A stretch of 64,000 bases of DNA, taken from the NCBI GenBank assembly GCA_964034945.1, contig OZ035963.1, positions 1,364,001 to 1,428,000 of the forward strand. Direction: 5' to 3'. Below are positions 26,140 through 36,466 of the stretch, piece by piece. Under the pieces are notes generated by a model, which had not been told where the DNA came from, made no database searches, and saw nothing but the letters and a program-made list of their open reading frames with translations. Source of the stretch: Chrysopilus asiliformis. Its lineage: Eukaryota > Arthropoda > Insecta > Diptera > Rhagionidae. A program made the position numbers and the translations under genes. Position 1 is the stretch's first letter, and every line of letters begins with the position of its first letter.

Positions 26140-26158
26140 GACAGACAGACGGACGGAC
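26085..26158. repeat. (ACAG/ACGG)n tract
   Basis: Tetranucleotide run of GACA with interspersed GACG, part of repeat Y. Confidence 0.9.
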
Positions 26159-26260
26159 ATGCAGAAATTAATTATTTTTATCATTCTAAACACAATGGTG
26201 TAATTTATTTTTTTGTGTGATGACGGGATCTTGGCGTTACAAACGGTAAGGCAAATCTAA

Positions 26261-26290
26261 TATACCCTTTGGTTTCACCATACGGGTATA
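26261..26290. repeat. Short hairpin at the end of repeat Y
   Basis: TATACCC and GGGTATA arms of 7 bp separated by 16 bases. Likely the 3' structure of the repeat. Confidence 0.4.
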
Positions 26291-27395
26291 AACATATATG
26301 CATGCATGATAAATGTTGGATAGTAGCGACATAAGCAATCAGATAGATTGATGGCTTTTAATTTAGATGAACGATAATTGTGTCGATTATGAAACATTTT
26401 GATAATTATCAATTAGTAGTTTGACAGTGAATTTCGCATCACCGTGAATGAATGATGAGAATGATCTTAATTTTTTTTCCCCTCGTTTTATATCAAATTA
26501 TTTTAACGAGCTCTACTCTACACATACCACATACCATATAAATATACCATGGTAACGAGAAAGGACCATAAAGGTGTTCCATCAATTTTAATTATGAGTA
26601 TGATGAAGACTAATTAATTATACCTTCATGTATGATGAACACAGGACCAAATACACAGAGAGTATTAACTTTATGCATGGATTCTGAAAATGGTTTTAAC
26701 ACACTAACATCGACTGTACACAAAGTAATACACTCGTATATTAGAAATCTCTCTAGAGTCCTGTATTTTGATTTAATAGAATTTGCAAATTTAGAATATG
26801 TTAAATAGTTACGTGGCTTTTATCATATTTAATCACTTGGCTCCGTACCTGATTTTCGACCGGGAAAATATTTTCTGTGGCCAAAAAAAAAACAACTGTG
26901 AGCTACATCTACATCTGCGAAAATTTATAGATTTTTGATTGAAATTTTATGTATGGAAAAGTGATGTGAAATCATATTTGGATAAGACATTTAGCGGAAA
27001 AACACTCAATTTTCCAACTAATCTGTATAAACGGGGGAAATGGGATTCCAATGTGTAAAAGAAACCGCATTGTGACCACCTTATGTATTTAGAAGTTTTG
27101 TGAAAAAATGCTTAGTTGTTCAAAAATCACAAAAAACTATTCCGACTGTACGGGCAAGAGACAAGAGGGAAGGGGAACGTCTAAATTAAACAACTTGTAG
27201 CCTACGTTTCAAGCTCCACTATCGTTAACTTAAATTCTAAATTTTATAAAATTCTCTCCACTAGTTTTCGAATTTCGCGATAACAAACAAATATGAATCA
27301 AGCTTCTAAAGGCCAGCAATCTGTAAAAACATAAAAAAATCTGTTTTTGAATAATCATCCAGACACATTACTCTTTTATTTATATCAATATTAAT
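26291..27395. other. AT-rich stretch without supported features
   Basis: About 1.1 kb of unique-looking AT-rich sequence upstream of the LINE relic. Nothing recognised. Confidence 0.4.
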
Positions 27396-27402
27396 ATAGT
27401 TT

Positions 27403-28053
27403 TTCATCAGAATGTTGGGCATCGAAATAAATGAGAAGCTCCAATGGAGCGACCATATTTTTAAAATAACAAAGAAAGCGTCGCAGTGCCTAGGCTTTCA
27501 AGGACGCTACAAAAAATATTTCGCGCCCATCGACATGCTCAGCATCTACAAGACCTACATTCGACCAAGACTTGAGTACAATTCGCACATTTGGGCTGGA
27601 GCCCCAAAAACTGTCCTGCAACTGCTGGACCGAATTCAAAAACGTGCAATCCGACTGATTGTAGGCAAATCTTTGACAGATTCATTACCGTCTCTTGAGC
27701 ATCGTCGGTCTGTTGCGGTACTCAGCATATTCTATAGATATTTTCATGGGAAATGTTCCACCGAAATTTCCCAACTTATTCCTCTACGGTATGTTTTCTC
27801 TAGACCCTCTCGTGCAGCTAAACGCGCACACGACTTCTTTCTTGAGCCTCCCCGTTTTCGTACAGTAAAGTTTAGGGGTTCCTTTATTCCGCGAACAACA
27901 AGACTTTGGAACGATATACCATCCAATGTGTTCCCCCAGGACTATAACCCGCAGAAGTTCAAGGAGAACATACAACGACATCTCCTTCTGTCCTGAGCTG
28001 TGCTTCGGCATTAAAGGGTCTTCCCCTAAGCTCTGGCTGGAACTATAAAAAAA
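27403..28053 (+). mobile_element. 5'-truncated non-LTR retrotransposon (LINE)
   Basis: Carries the 3' end of a LINE open reading frame (27412-27996) followed by about 55 bp of 3' sequence ending in an A-rich run near 28047-28054. A possible target-site duplication ATAGTTT flanks it at 27396-27402 and 28054-28060. The upstream part (endonuclease and the catalytic half of reverse transcriptase) is missing, as expected from incomplete target-primed reverse transcription. Confidence 0.75.
27412..27996 (+). pseudogene. LINE reverse transcriptase, C-terminal fragment
   Basis: A 194-codon frame with no internal stop that matches the region following the catalytic palm of insect and invertebrate non-LTR reverse transcriptases. 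Recognisable blocks are LGIEINEKLQWSDHI (residues 2-16), YKTYIRPRLEYNSHIWAGAP (46-65), LLDRIQKRAIRLIVG (71-85), LSIFYRYFHGKCS (104-116) and FIPRTTRLWNDIPSNVFP (158-175), ending near the FK..I.RHL motif usual at the C-terminus. The catalytic F/Y-x-DD box lies upstream in intact elements and is absent here, so the product cannot polymerise. The ATG is only the first Met in the remnant. The frame being intact suggests a fairly young insertion. The family looks like jockey/RTE/CR1-related elements, but the clade cannot be fixed from this end. Confidence 0.85.
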
Positions 28054-28060
28054 ATAGTTT

Positions 28061-30429
28061 CTAAAATTACGGATATAGAATGCAAAAGTTAGCAAAACTA
28101 AACTTCCAATTGGATTTTTGGATTTAGATGCAAAAAAATTAAATATTTAACAATACAGGATTATAGCTAAATGCACACAATTTAACTTATCTAATATAAG
28201 CTGTATCTAATGCCTTTACAACAATTCGCAATCAATTGAATTAGGTGGGATATTGCGGTTCGATTTAATGGGGTGAGGGGGTTATTGAAAACCGGTTCAA
28301 TTTTCAATGGTTCCATTGCGGATTTTGCAGTTGTTCAGAAATTGAATTGAATCCCAAGATAATTGGTAAAGTCTTATTATGTTCGAAAATGCACCGGAAT
28401 ATACGTGCTTGTAAGGAGAATCATGCTTAAACCATGGCCAACTATTATGGAGGCGATAAAGCGGGGAGCAGAGTAATATAGTCGAAGTAGTTTCTATGCT
28501 ATCAATAATTTGATCGGGTTTCAATTTTAATGAAATTTCATAACAGACAATGTACAGTGACTCGGGGCGCACAGAGAAACATTTGCCTCAGGTTCCACGG
28601 GTGTGGTTACAAATTGTAGCATGTTATCTATGAACGATAATATTTATGTGTATGGAATACGAGTACATAAACGGGGAATATCATACATCTAATGCAAAGC
28701 ATAACATTGTTTTTCCATAACTATGTTGGATAGGCCTTCGGTTGAAGTGGTTGCGGTTTAGGCAACGGTGATGCCGATGAACACGATATCAAATGACCTA
28801 AGCTAGTTCGAGTTAACTTTAAACAATCTTAATCTTAATGAATCAACCACCCAACATGACATCTAAGAAACGGCCCAGGTCCATTTGGTCATTAAAGATA
28901 TTAAAGCAAATGCCAGTAGATATTCAGTGATGCCGTTATTATACCGCTTTACCCGCATCTGATGGAGTTAATTAACAATTAAGTAACAATCAGTTTATCG
29001 GGTTCGCCGCTTTTATCTTTCATATGTTGCCTCGAGTCAGTTTCATTCTCATAAATCGGTTTGGCCTTATCCTACTATAGATTACACTTCTATCTATAAT
29101 TTTTATTTCATAGGCAAAAATCCACTACGCTGGCTGCTGGAAAGAGTAGAAAATTTAAAGGTGAAAAAGATCATTTGGAAAAATTAGTTGACATCTAATG
29201 TTACACATTCACACACACATAAAAATTTAAAACATAGTCGTTTTTCTTTAACGTCATTTCTTTATTTAACACTCATTTTCTGGTTCTAGACTTTTGAATG
29301 GATACGTACGAGTACTTATTCAACGCCAAACACATTATATTGTATGACATTGCCATGTAATGTTATATAGGAATGGAACATATGTAACGTAAATGTGCCT
29401 GTTGTGTGTTAAAATAAAATTGCCTTCTTCTAAGATTGATACACGTGTCTACTTTTGAATGTTCCTTTCACCATCTTGATGGATAACCTCAAGAGTCTAG
29501 TAAATATCTTTTCTTCCCTTGGAAGTATTAATATTATACTCGCACTTTTATGTTACTTACTGGGATGGGGAAGCATCTATAGTAGAAATTTCCTCCTGCA
29601 ACAGAAAAATTTAATGAAACGAAACAAGAAAAAAAAATATTTTCAATTTTTTTCTTCGACAATTTTTTTTTCTTACTCCACTCTATAAAATATTCCCTTC
29701 GAAAACAATTTTTCCCATTAATGGGACCCGTGGAGCTATTTCGGTTGTTATGTTTACATATCCAAGGCAATATTCGAGGGAACAAGTTATACATTTTTAT
29801 GATTATGAATTTAATACTGTGTCATTTGCTGGAATTTTTATTGCTCAATTAGCGTTTATATGATGAGATACTTTCATCCATAATAAAATGATCATTTTTA
29901 ATTCATGTGCTAAGTCATAGTTCAGCAATTTCAATTATATAACTTTCATTAGAAATTAACAGAATTTATAAATTTAAAATATTATAACAGAGGATTTTTA
30001 GCATGTAGTAAAATGGGAAAGTTTGAATAAATTACAATGATGGCTAGAAAAACGTCATTTTTTTCATTTGGGGGAAAAAATTAATTAAATCAAATGGTGA
30101 ATATATCCCACCTCTTAGCCCGTGTCCTGGTCCTTGTGCTGATGCCCTGCCTAACCCTTTAGGAATTCCATTTAAAAAAAAAAAAGAAAGCCTAATTCGG
30201 TGTCCTATTTGTGAATATTACATTTTTCGTGAGACACCTCCACGGACAACGGATTCTTGATCAGGTTTCAGCGAAAACGCCAAGTTTCAGCGAAATCGGG
30301 ATCATATCATAAAATTGAAAAAATCACAAGCTGACCCTGCATTTTTTTTCAGGACCTGGAATTCGGAATGTAGAGGTTCTCGGGGACGGAGAATAGATAT
30401 CCGGTGTCCTTTTTGAGGTTTTTTTAAAC
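28061..30429. other. AT-rich stretch without supported genes
   Basis: About 2.4 kb. A somewhat less AT-rich block at 28840-29050 contains GTTAATTAACAATTAAG and other ATTA words that homeodomain proteins bind, but this is weak evidence for an enhancer in such DNA. Near 30267 the text GTTTCAGCGAAA occurs twice and resembles the repeat around 43.70-43.80 kb. No gene recognised. Confidence 0.35.
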
Positions 30430-31515
30430 GCCCAAGTAACCTTATAGGTCGTAACGTGGACACTTCGTCTTCAAAGGCGTCCCTATTGGTCGTAATGTCC
30501 ACGACTTTGTCGACACTAGGTCGAACTATCGTCGACCTATCGTCGACAGTGGGGAAGGTCCGCCGGACCACGAAGTGCCCTATTTCACGCCCTATAAGGC
30601 ATCACGACTTTGAAGGCCAAAATAGGGCCTTGTTTTACCATGACGAAATATTTTTTTGACATTTCATCTGGCGACATTATTTGTCTTTCTCTATTCTATA
30701 GTCCGCATGAGGAGAGAAAGATAAGACAAGAATCATAAAGTTTAATGGATATATTTTGTGGAAAAAAACGTTCAAAATAATTTCATACGGTGATGTTAAG
30801 GTTTTTTGTGGATTTTATTGTCACAATTCACATGCGATTTAAAGTTTACGTATAAAGTGGTTTTGCCAGGAGCTCTATTTACGTGGGCCGTAGCAATTCT
30901 CGATTTTAGTGATATAATTTGAAAATTATTTATTCAAAGAATTTTCTTTTTTATTCGATTTTAATAAAATTCTTGTAAAAATAAAGTTATGCTGTGTACC
31001 CAAACACCTAAAATTACTTTTTATTCGATGTTTTTCCATATTGTGCTTTAAAAACAGATTTTAAATTTTCAGTAGGAATGTTTTTTTTCCATTTCGATGA
31101 ACGTCATGGCGGCTCGCGCCGTGAATGCTAGAAGCATATTCGAAGTATGCTAGAAATAAACTCGAAGCAGATATTCATCTGCGCATGCTCGAAGCATTCT
31201 CAAATAGGGCATTGGAGTGTTCTCAAATGCATTATGCCCTATAAGACATTTCGTGGACGAAAGGTGGAAGGTTGGTCTTATAAGGCAGGACGACTATGAA
31301 GGCGTCTGGAGGACACTACGACCATGAAAGCCAAAACAAGGCATTCGAACATTAAGACTATCAGGGCATATATTTAGGTCACTCGGACCGCTTGACGACC
31401 ACTGCAAAAGCCTTGAAAGGCATTACGCCTTATAAGGCGGATTCGCTGGTCTTGGTGTGGTCGTAACGACCAATTTTAAGACACCACGCCCTAATCCAAG
31501 TCATTATGCCTTATC
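30430..31515. repeat. Cluster of GCCTTATAAGGC-like palindromes and GGTCGTAA words
   Basis: Two relatively GC-rich blocks (about 30430-30640 and 31090-31515), separated by AT-rich DNA, share short words. The palindrome GCCYTATAAGGC or close relatives occurs near 30439, 30589, 31236, 31275 and 31426, where CGCCTTATAAGGCG is a perfect 14-bp palindrome. GGTCGTAA occurs near 30447, 30488 and 31459. ACGACTNTGAAGGC-like words recur, and GTCGAC appears three times near 30518-30547. The pieces are too degenerate for a simple tandem period. It could be one old element built of short palindromes and split by an insertion. The open frame at 30302-30571 (-) translates these words and is not convincing. 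Confidence 0.5.
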
Positions 31516-32436
31516 TGGTTGCTTGGGCGGTTTGGGTGGTACAAGTCCGAGGTCTTTGAAAAATTTACTTATGTCCTACATTTTTTTTGCATGAACGATT
31601 TTTACATATCTCTAAGGGTTCTTGAGATATATTTTTTTAACATATTTTTCCGAAACTTTAAATATTGCAGCGGGAAGTCATGTACATCAGATATGTTTTT
31701 TCTTTGTAATCATTTTGTTGACATTTTTGTGCATTTGAATATTTTTTCTCTTTCAAAATTGTTCGACAGTAAAAAAAAAAACTAAGAAAAATTTCCACAA
31801 CTTTCAATACGAAATAAATTTTTATTTAATTTCAAGAAAATCTCAACGAAATTCTTCTTATGACGATACACAGAAAATATTCAATGTTAAGTATACACAG
31901 AAAATATACAAATGAGATTCTTGAAATTCCTCGTAGATACATTCTACTGATTTTCTTTAGATGCAAATATAATAAGGCAAAGAGAAAATTCATTGAAAAT
32001 CTATTCACATACATTTCCATCCATTAAAAACAATTATCCTTGAACTGAAGAAGAAGAATATGATGATTATATCCACCTCCTTGTTGGACTATTTTTTTTT
32101 GTGTATCATTCATTCACTCATTCGCTGCGGGATTCTCAAACAACTTTCTTGAATTCGATTTTCTATATGAAGGCTGCTACTCTACAGTAAATAATCATAA
32201 AGCAGAGATCTTTTTTTGTTGTCGGTAGATACTAGATTAATACAAATTGTCTACAGAAAATATGCTTCTTTTCCTTTTTCTAGTAGATTAGATAGGATAG
32301 ACACTCGTCGAAAGAAGTATACCCGTACTTATAATATATGTATGAATAAAGTACGAGTACATTATCTGGGCCAAAGACATTTTATCTTCCAAGGCGAAAT
32401 GAAAAAAAAAACAACAACAACAAATAAGAACAAACC

Positions 32437-32465
32437 CATAAGAGCCATATAATTAGGCTCTTATG
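32437..32465. repeat. 10-bp hairpin
   Basis: CATAAGAGCC, 9-base loop, GGCTCTTATG. Perfect stem, no neighbouring gene on which to base a role. Confidence 0.6.
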
Positions 32466-32756
32466 CGTTCAGAAAAGATTCTCACTTTACCATAAAAATG
32501 TTTTCACGTCGTCGTGGCAGTTTTCCCCTCAAGCCTTACAATGTGTTTGATACCAACATATATTAGTATAGTCAACATTTTATCATACAGTATAAAGGAT
32601 ATATACATATTATAGGTCTTGAATTTTTGAAGAAGATGAAAATGGATATGGTTCCTTGTCTATGCGGTCATGCCATCCATTTAAGCTGTGTGTAAATATA
32701 TACGTTTATAAACTATTTCATGAACACAAAGATTAGATCACTGAAAGAGTTCTCAC

Positions 32757-32834
32757 AATAATGGCATCACCGCCGTCATCATCAACTGGCTCAATGTCCT
32801 CGACGTTGTCCTTGTTCCCGTTCTGATTTTCAAT
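32757..32834 (-). CDS. Candidate internal exon, 26 codons (unrecognised gene)
   Basis: Read on the minus strand, CGCTCACAG|ATTGAA resembles a 3' splice site and ATTATT|GTGAGA a 5' splice site. The 78 bases between are open in phase 0 at both ends. The product starts IENQNGNKDNVEDIEP and ends DDDGGDAII, an acidic segment with G/C at many third positions (AAC, AAG, GAC, GTC, GAG), unlike the surrounding AT-rich DNA. The same frame stays open upstream to 32870 and downstream to a TAA at 32733, so it might instead be part of a terminal exon of up to 45 codons. No flanking exon or known protein family was identified. Coding character is seen; the gene is inferred. Confidence 0.3.
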
Positions 32835-33440
32835 CTGTGAGCGAGTCCGTGTGGTATGGTCTTCATAGCATCATCTTAAAGTCAAACTCCTTGTAAGTTG
32901 TCTTAATAAATTCAAGATTGGCAGATTTATGGCTTAGTCCTAATAAGACTGTGTACATAGTCACTTGTATGTACGGGTATAAAAACCATTGATTTGTGTA
33001 AAATAAATGTGGGCGTAAATGTACGTACCGCACGTAGAATAAATATTTGGTCCATCTCTTTCGTTTATTTACCGAATCTCAAAGACCAGACATGTTTGCT
33101 ATTTATTGAGACCTTAAGAACTTAACACTTTTTAGGAAAACAAATCAATGATGCTTTTGTGAGTTTTAAATTTATTTTCCAGGAATTTAATGGTGGAAAA
33201 ATCTTTGGCCGAAATGTTCTTCTCTAAAAGGGCTATCCATAAAATATGTCACAATTTTAGGGTTTTCGGACCCTTTTTTTTATATTTTATATTTTTTTTT
33301 ACATTTTTTTTTATATTTAAACCCCTGTTTTAAAACATCAAAAATTTGAAGACTTTTAGGGCTAAAGACTTTTTTTAAACTTGATGTCTCGACTATTTTA
33401 AAACTGCTTTCTTAAAAAATCTTAATGGGAATGTTTTCTT

Positions 33441-33491
33441 AATGTGAACCGCGTTGAACCCAATCCCGATAATGTGAACCACGCTGAACCC
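33441..33491. repeat. Imperfect 21-bp direct repeat
   Basis: AATGTGAACCGCGTTGAACCC and AATGTGAACCACGCTGAACCC (20 bases plus one each), 30 bp apart from start to start, with two differences. No known motif. Confidence 0.7.
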
Positions 33492-36222
33492 GATATTTGT
33501 TAGAAAATTGGATCTATAAAAGTCTTTTCCAGTTCAACATTTCCCCCACTCTTGTCTCAGGAATCTTTGGAATCCACGACAGTTGGCCGTCTTGAATATT
33601 GATGTGCTGTAAATGAGTATGGAATTTAAGAATTTTCGATCGAAAAACAAGCATAAAATCCCCATGTATCAGAGCATAAATCAATCTTTTTGTGCAATGT
33701 ATACCATAGGCAACGACATCAGAATGTTATACTAGCTATAAAAGACAGCAATTTCAGGTACCTACCTAGGAAAACCCAAGTGCCAAAAGGGGCAATGATA
33801 TCGAAGGAAATTATATCATCTATATGAAGTCTTGGTAATTTTCGCAACCATTATGACTTGATATTCTTGAATGTTGCTACAGAAAAGATACCCGGTACAG
33901 CTCCATTGGCAGAAATTTCGATTTTTATCAAATGTTCATTTTACGATGGATGATATTCTTCTTTTTACTCAATGATCCCTTCACCTCGTGTATTTTTGTG
34001 ACTATAAAAACTTACCAAAACACCTACATAATTCTTGATAGGTACTTAAGCTGTGTATATATTGTACAACGCTTTTCCCAAAAGAGATTTTTCTATTTCA
34101 CACAATTCTAGAAGGCAATAATACACATTATTGGAATCAATAGCGGCCAACAACTTATCCATTGTGCAAAAATGTACGTGCTTTGCGATGAATGCGAATG
34201 TGAATGCGAATTGCGAATAAGAAAAGGAGCCCTTCATGAGGAATTTTCCAGGATCTCTGAAGAACGTTCGGTCGTCAGCTTCATCCACTATGTCTATAGA
34301 AAAAGCTTTTGATTCTTTTCTTTGCCCGATTTATGTCTACTGCCCGCCTTCCCCCCTCTGCACTATTTGATATATGTGTTTATGTGCGTGCTTCTGATGC
34401 TTAAGGAAATGAATATCACGAAGGAATTGGTATATGACGAAGAAAAGGAGTTTCAGTATATAATGTAGGCTTTTCCCGAACGATGAAGGAAATCGAAAAG
34501 TAATAATGATGTATGGGGTTCGTGTGAATGATATGATTTTGAGAGATGTTATATTCTCAAGTATAAGAATCTCTTTCAAGGTCTTACTACTTTCAGTAGG
34601 ATTTTATTTGTATTTATGTTCCTCGTAAAAGGAAGGATATTTTCTGCTTTTCTCTCTATATATCTCTGGTTTTTCATTTTCCCTTCATTTATTTTCATTT
34701 CACTCTGTTTTAGTATATTTTTTTCTGCACGTTTTTTCCCGGCCTATTTTCTCCATTTCGAATCGTAGAAAAAGAAATTTACCAGATTTTAACACCACCA
34801 GTTGCCCAAGGATGTGACTCGGTCGTTGTATCTATTCTCTGCTCTGCTCGACGGGTTATAGTGAAAGTGTTTTCTAATGTCGATTTTGTACAGCACACAT
34901 GACGCTCGACACAAAATTAAAATTCTTGCTTCTCTAGAATCATGATAACAGCATATGGGTAGAAAATTATTGCTTATGTTGCAGTTTTGAAAACTGTAAT
35001 ATGTTCGTTTGTTATTTCTGTAACAGGAAGTATATATTGCGCAAAGTATTTTCATTATGATTTTTCATATTTTCCCAGCTGATGCAACGTTTTTTTCAAA
35101 AAAAAAAAGAAAATAAGAAAACTGCACAAGAAACACCAAGTGATTAAATCGTTTGAAGCAGCTACATTTTGAATAAAATATTCGAATTTTTTGCAAAACT
35201 AAATTGGATTTTATAAAAAGAATTTTATTTAAAAATATTTACATAAAGAATGTTTTTATCCAATACGTTATCCTTTTGGAATACACTGCAAATTTATGAC
35301 TCATGATAGTTTGCTCCTTTATTCATAAGAAAATTCACATCAGCCGACTGGCGCCATGGAAATTGATTTTGTCGCACAAAAAATATATACATTGAATTCT
35401 ATATATCATATGCATTCAGTACAGACAGGGATACTGAAACGATAAATTGTAAGAAGAAAATCTTAGAAAAAGTTCTTCTAACTTGAGATCCTTGGCCATT
35501 GACCCAAAAGACTGAACAGATAGTAAAAATTTATGATATACACATATCATGAGATTCAGTTGTACAGGGGAAACTTTGTTCGTCTATATTTGGCAACATG
35601 ACTTATTTCTATTCGATGAATGGAACCCCGAACCAAATAAAATAGTCTTTCTTTTGTCTAAAAAAGCAATTTAAAGGGACATAAAAGTATTTTGTTTTAC
35701 GATTCTATGCTAAATGTCCCTACCAGTTTTTTTGTATTCGAAACAGTCGACCATTTTCTCCACAATGATGATCGGCTTTTCATTTTTATCATTTCCAAAA
35801 AAAAAGTAAACAGAATTCATCTCTGCCGAAAATACATGTTTTCAATGGTTCTACGCCTACAATATTTTCAATAAAATTCCAAATAACTTCGGGAATTGAG
35901 ACTGTCTGGCGTCATTACTTGAATGAATTTGCTTGCTCATTTTGTGTACTTTACGATCAAAGTATTATCATTCAGACAGTTTATTGTATTGACTTGTGAA
36001 TTTAATATAAATTTGAAGACGCTTAAATTCGTTTCACAAATGCATAATTGACAAAAAACATAATACATCAGAAATAGTAACAATCAACATTCTTGGTTCT
36101 TGGTTATCGCAAATTGCAAAAATCTGTTTATACTTCTAATTAGTAAGGATGAAATTTCTTTACATATAAACCAAATTTCACAAAATAAAAATCCACAAAA
36201 TATTCAGGAGTTCAAGATTTAA

Positions 36223-36462
36223 CACGTTGGCTACCAGCCAAAAAAACGCTTAATCCGCTAGTGGAAAAAACGCAAAAATCATTTCTGTACTTTGTGAGTC
36301 ACCAGTGAACACAAGATCAATACAGACAAAAACGAACTCCATGCTCCACAAAAAAAACCCCTTTGTACCGCACGAGCGACTGCACTCAACCATGGAACTT
36401 AAGAAACTGACGGTAATGACAATAGTGTGTGTACACCGGTGACTCACATGGTAGCCAACGTG
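36223..36462. mobile_element. piggyBac-like MITE, family E
   Basis: The 240-bp stretch is flanked by TTAA at 36219-36222 and 36463-36466. It has perfect terminal inverted repeats CACGTTGGCTACCA / TGGTAGCCAACGTG, and further in, GTGAGTCACC is mirrored by GGTGACTCAC. TTAA target duplication is characteristic of piggyBac transposons. There is no transposase, so it would be mobilised in trans. Family assignment rests on the TTAA; the TIR sequence was not compared with a library. Confidence 0.75.
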
Positions 36463-36466
36463 TTAA

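Larger units (their letters stand above)
25900..26290. repeat. Dispersed repeat Y with GACA/GACG tract
   Basis: Contains a 14-bp perfect palindrome GGGGGGTACCCCCC at 25962-25975, then AAATTTCAAGTC-CTAGCTCAATCCG (the inverse of the core shared with W, X and Z), then about 74 bp of ACAG and ACGG units, then TATACCC...GGGTATA forming a short hairpin at 26261-26290. The order core, tetranucleotide tract, terminal hairpin resembles mini-me and other Helitron-related elements of flies, but no diagnostic end was found. The open frame 25909-26220 is read through the tract and is not a gene. Confidence 0.5.
31516..36218. other. AT-rich stretch with one candidate exon
   Basis: About 4.7 kb. Apart from the candidate exon at 32757-32834, a hairpin at 32437 and a short direct repeat at 33441, nothing was recognised. 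There are long T runs near 33270-33330. An 80-codon minus frame at 34046-34288 resembles nothing known. Confidence 0.35.
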
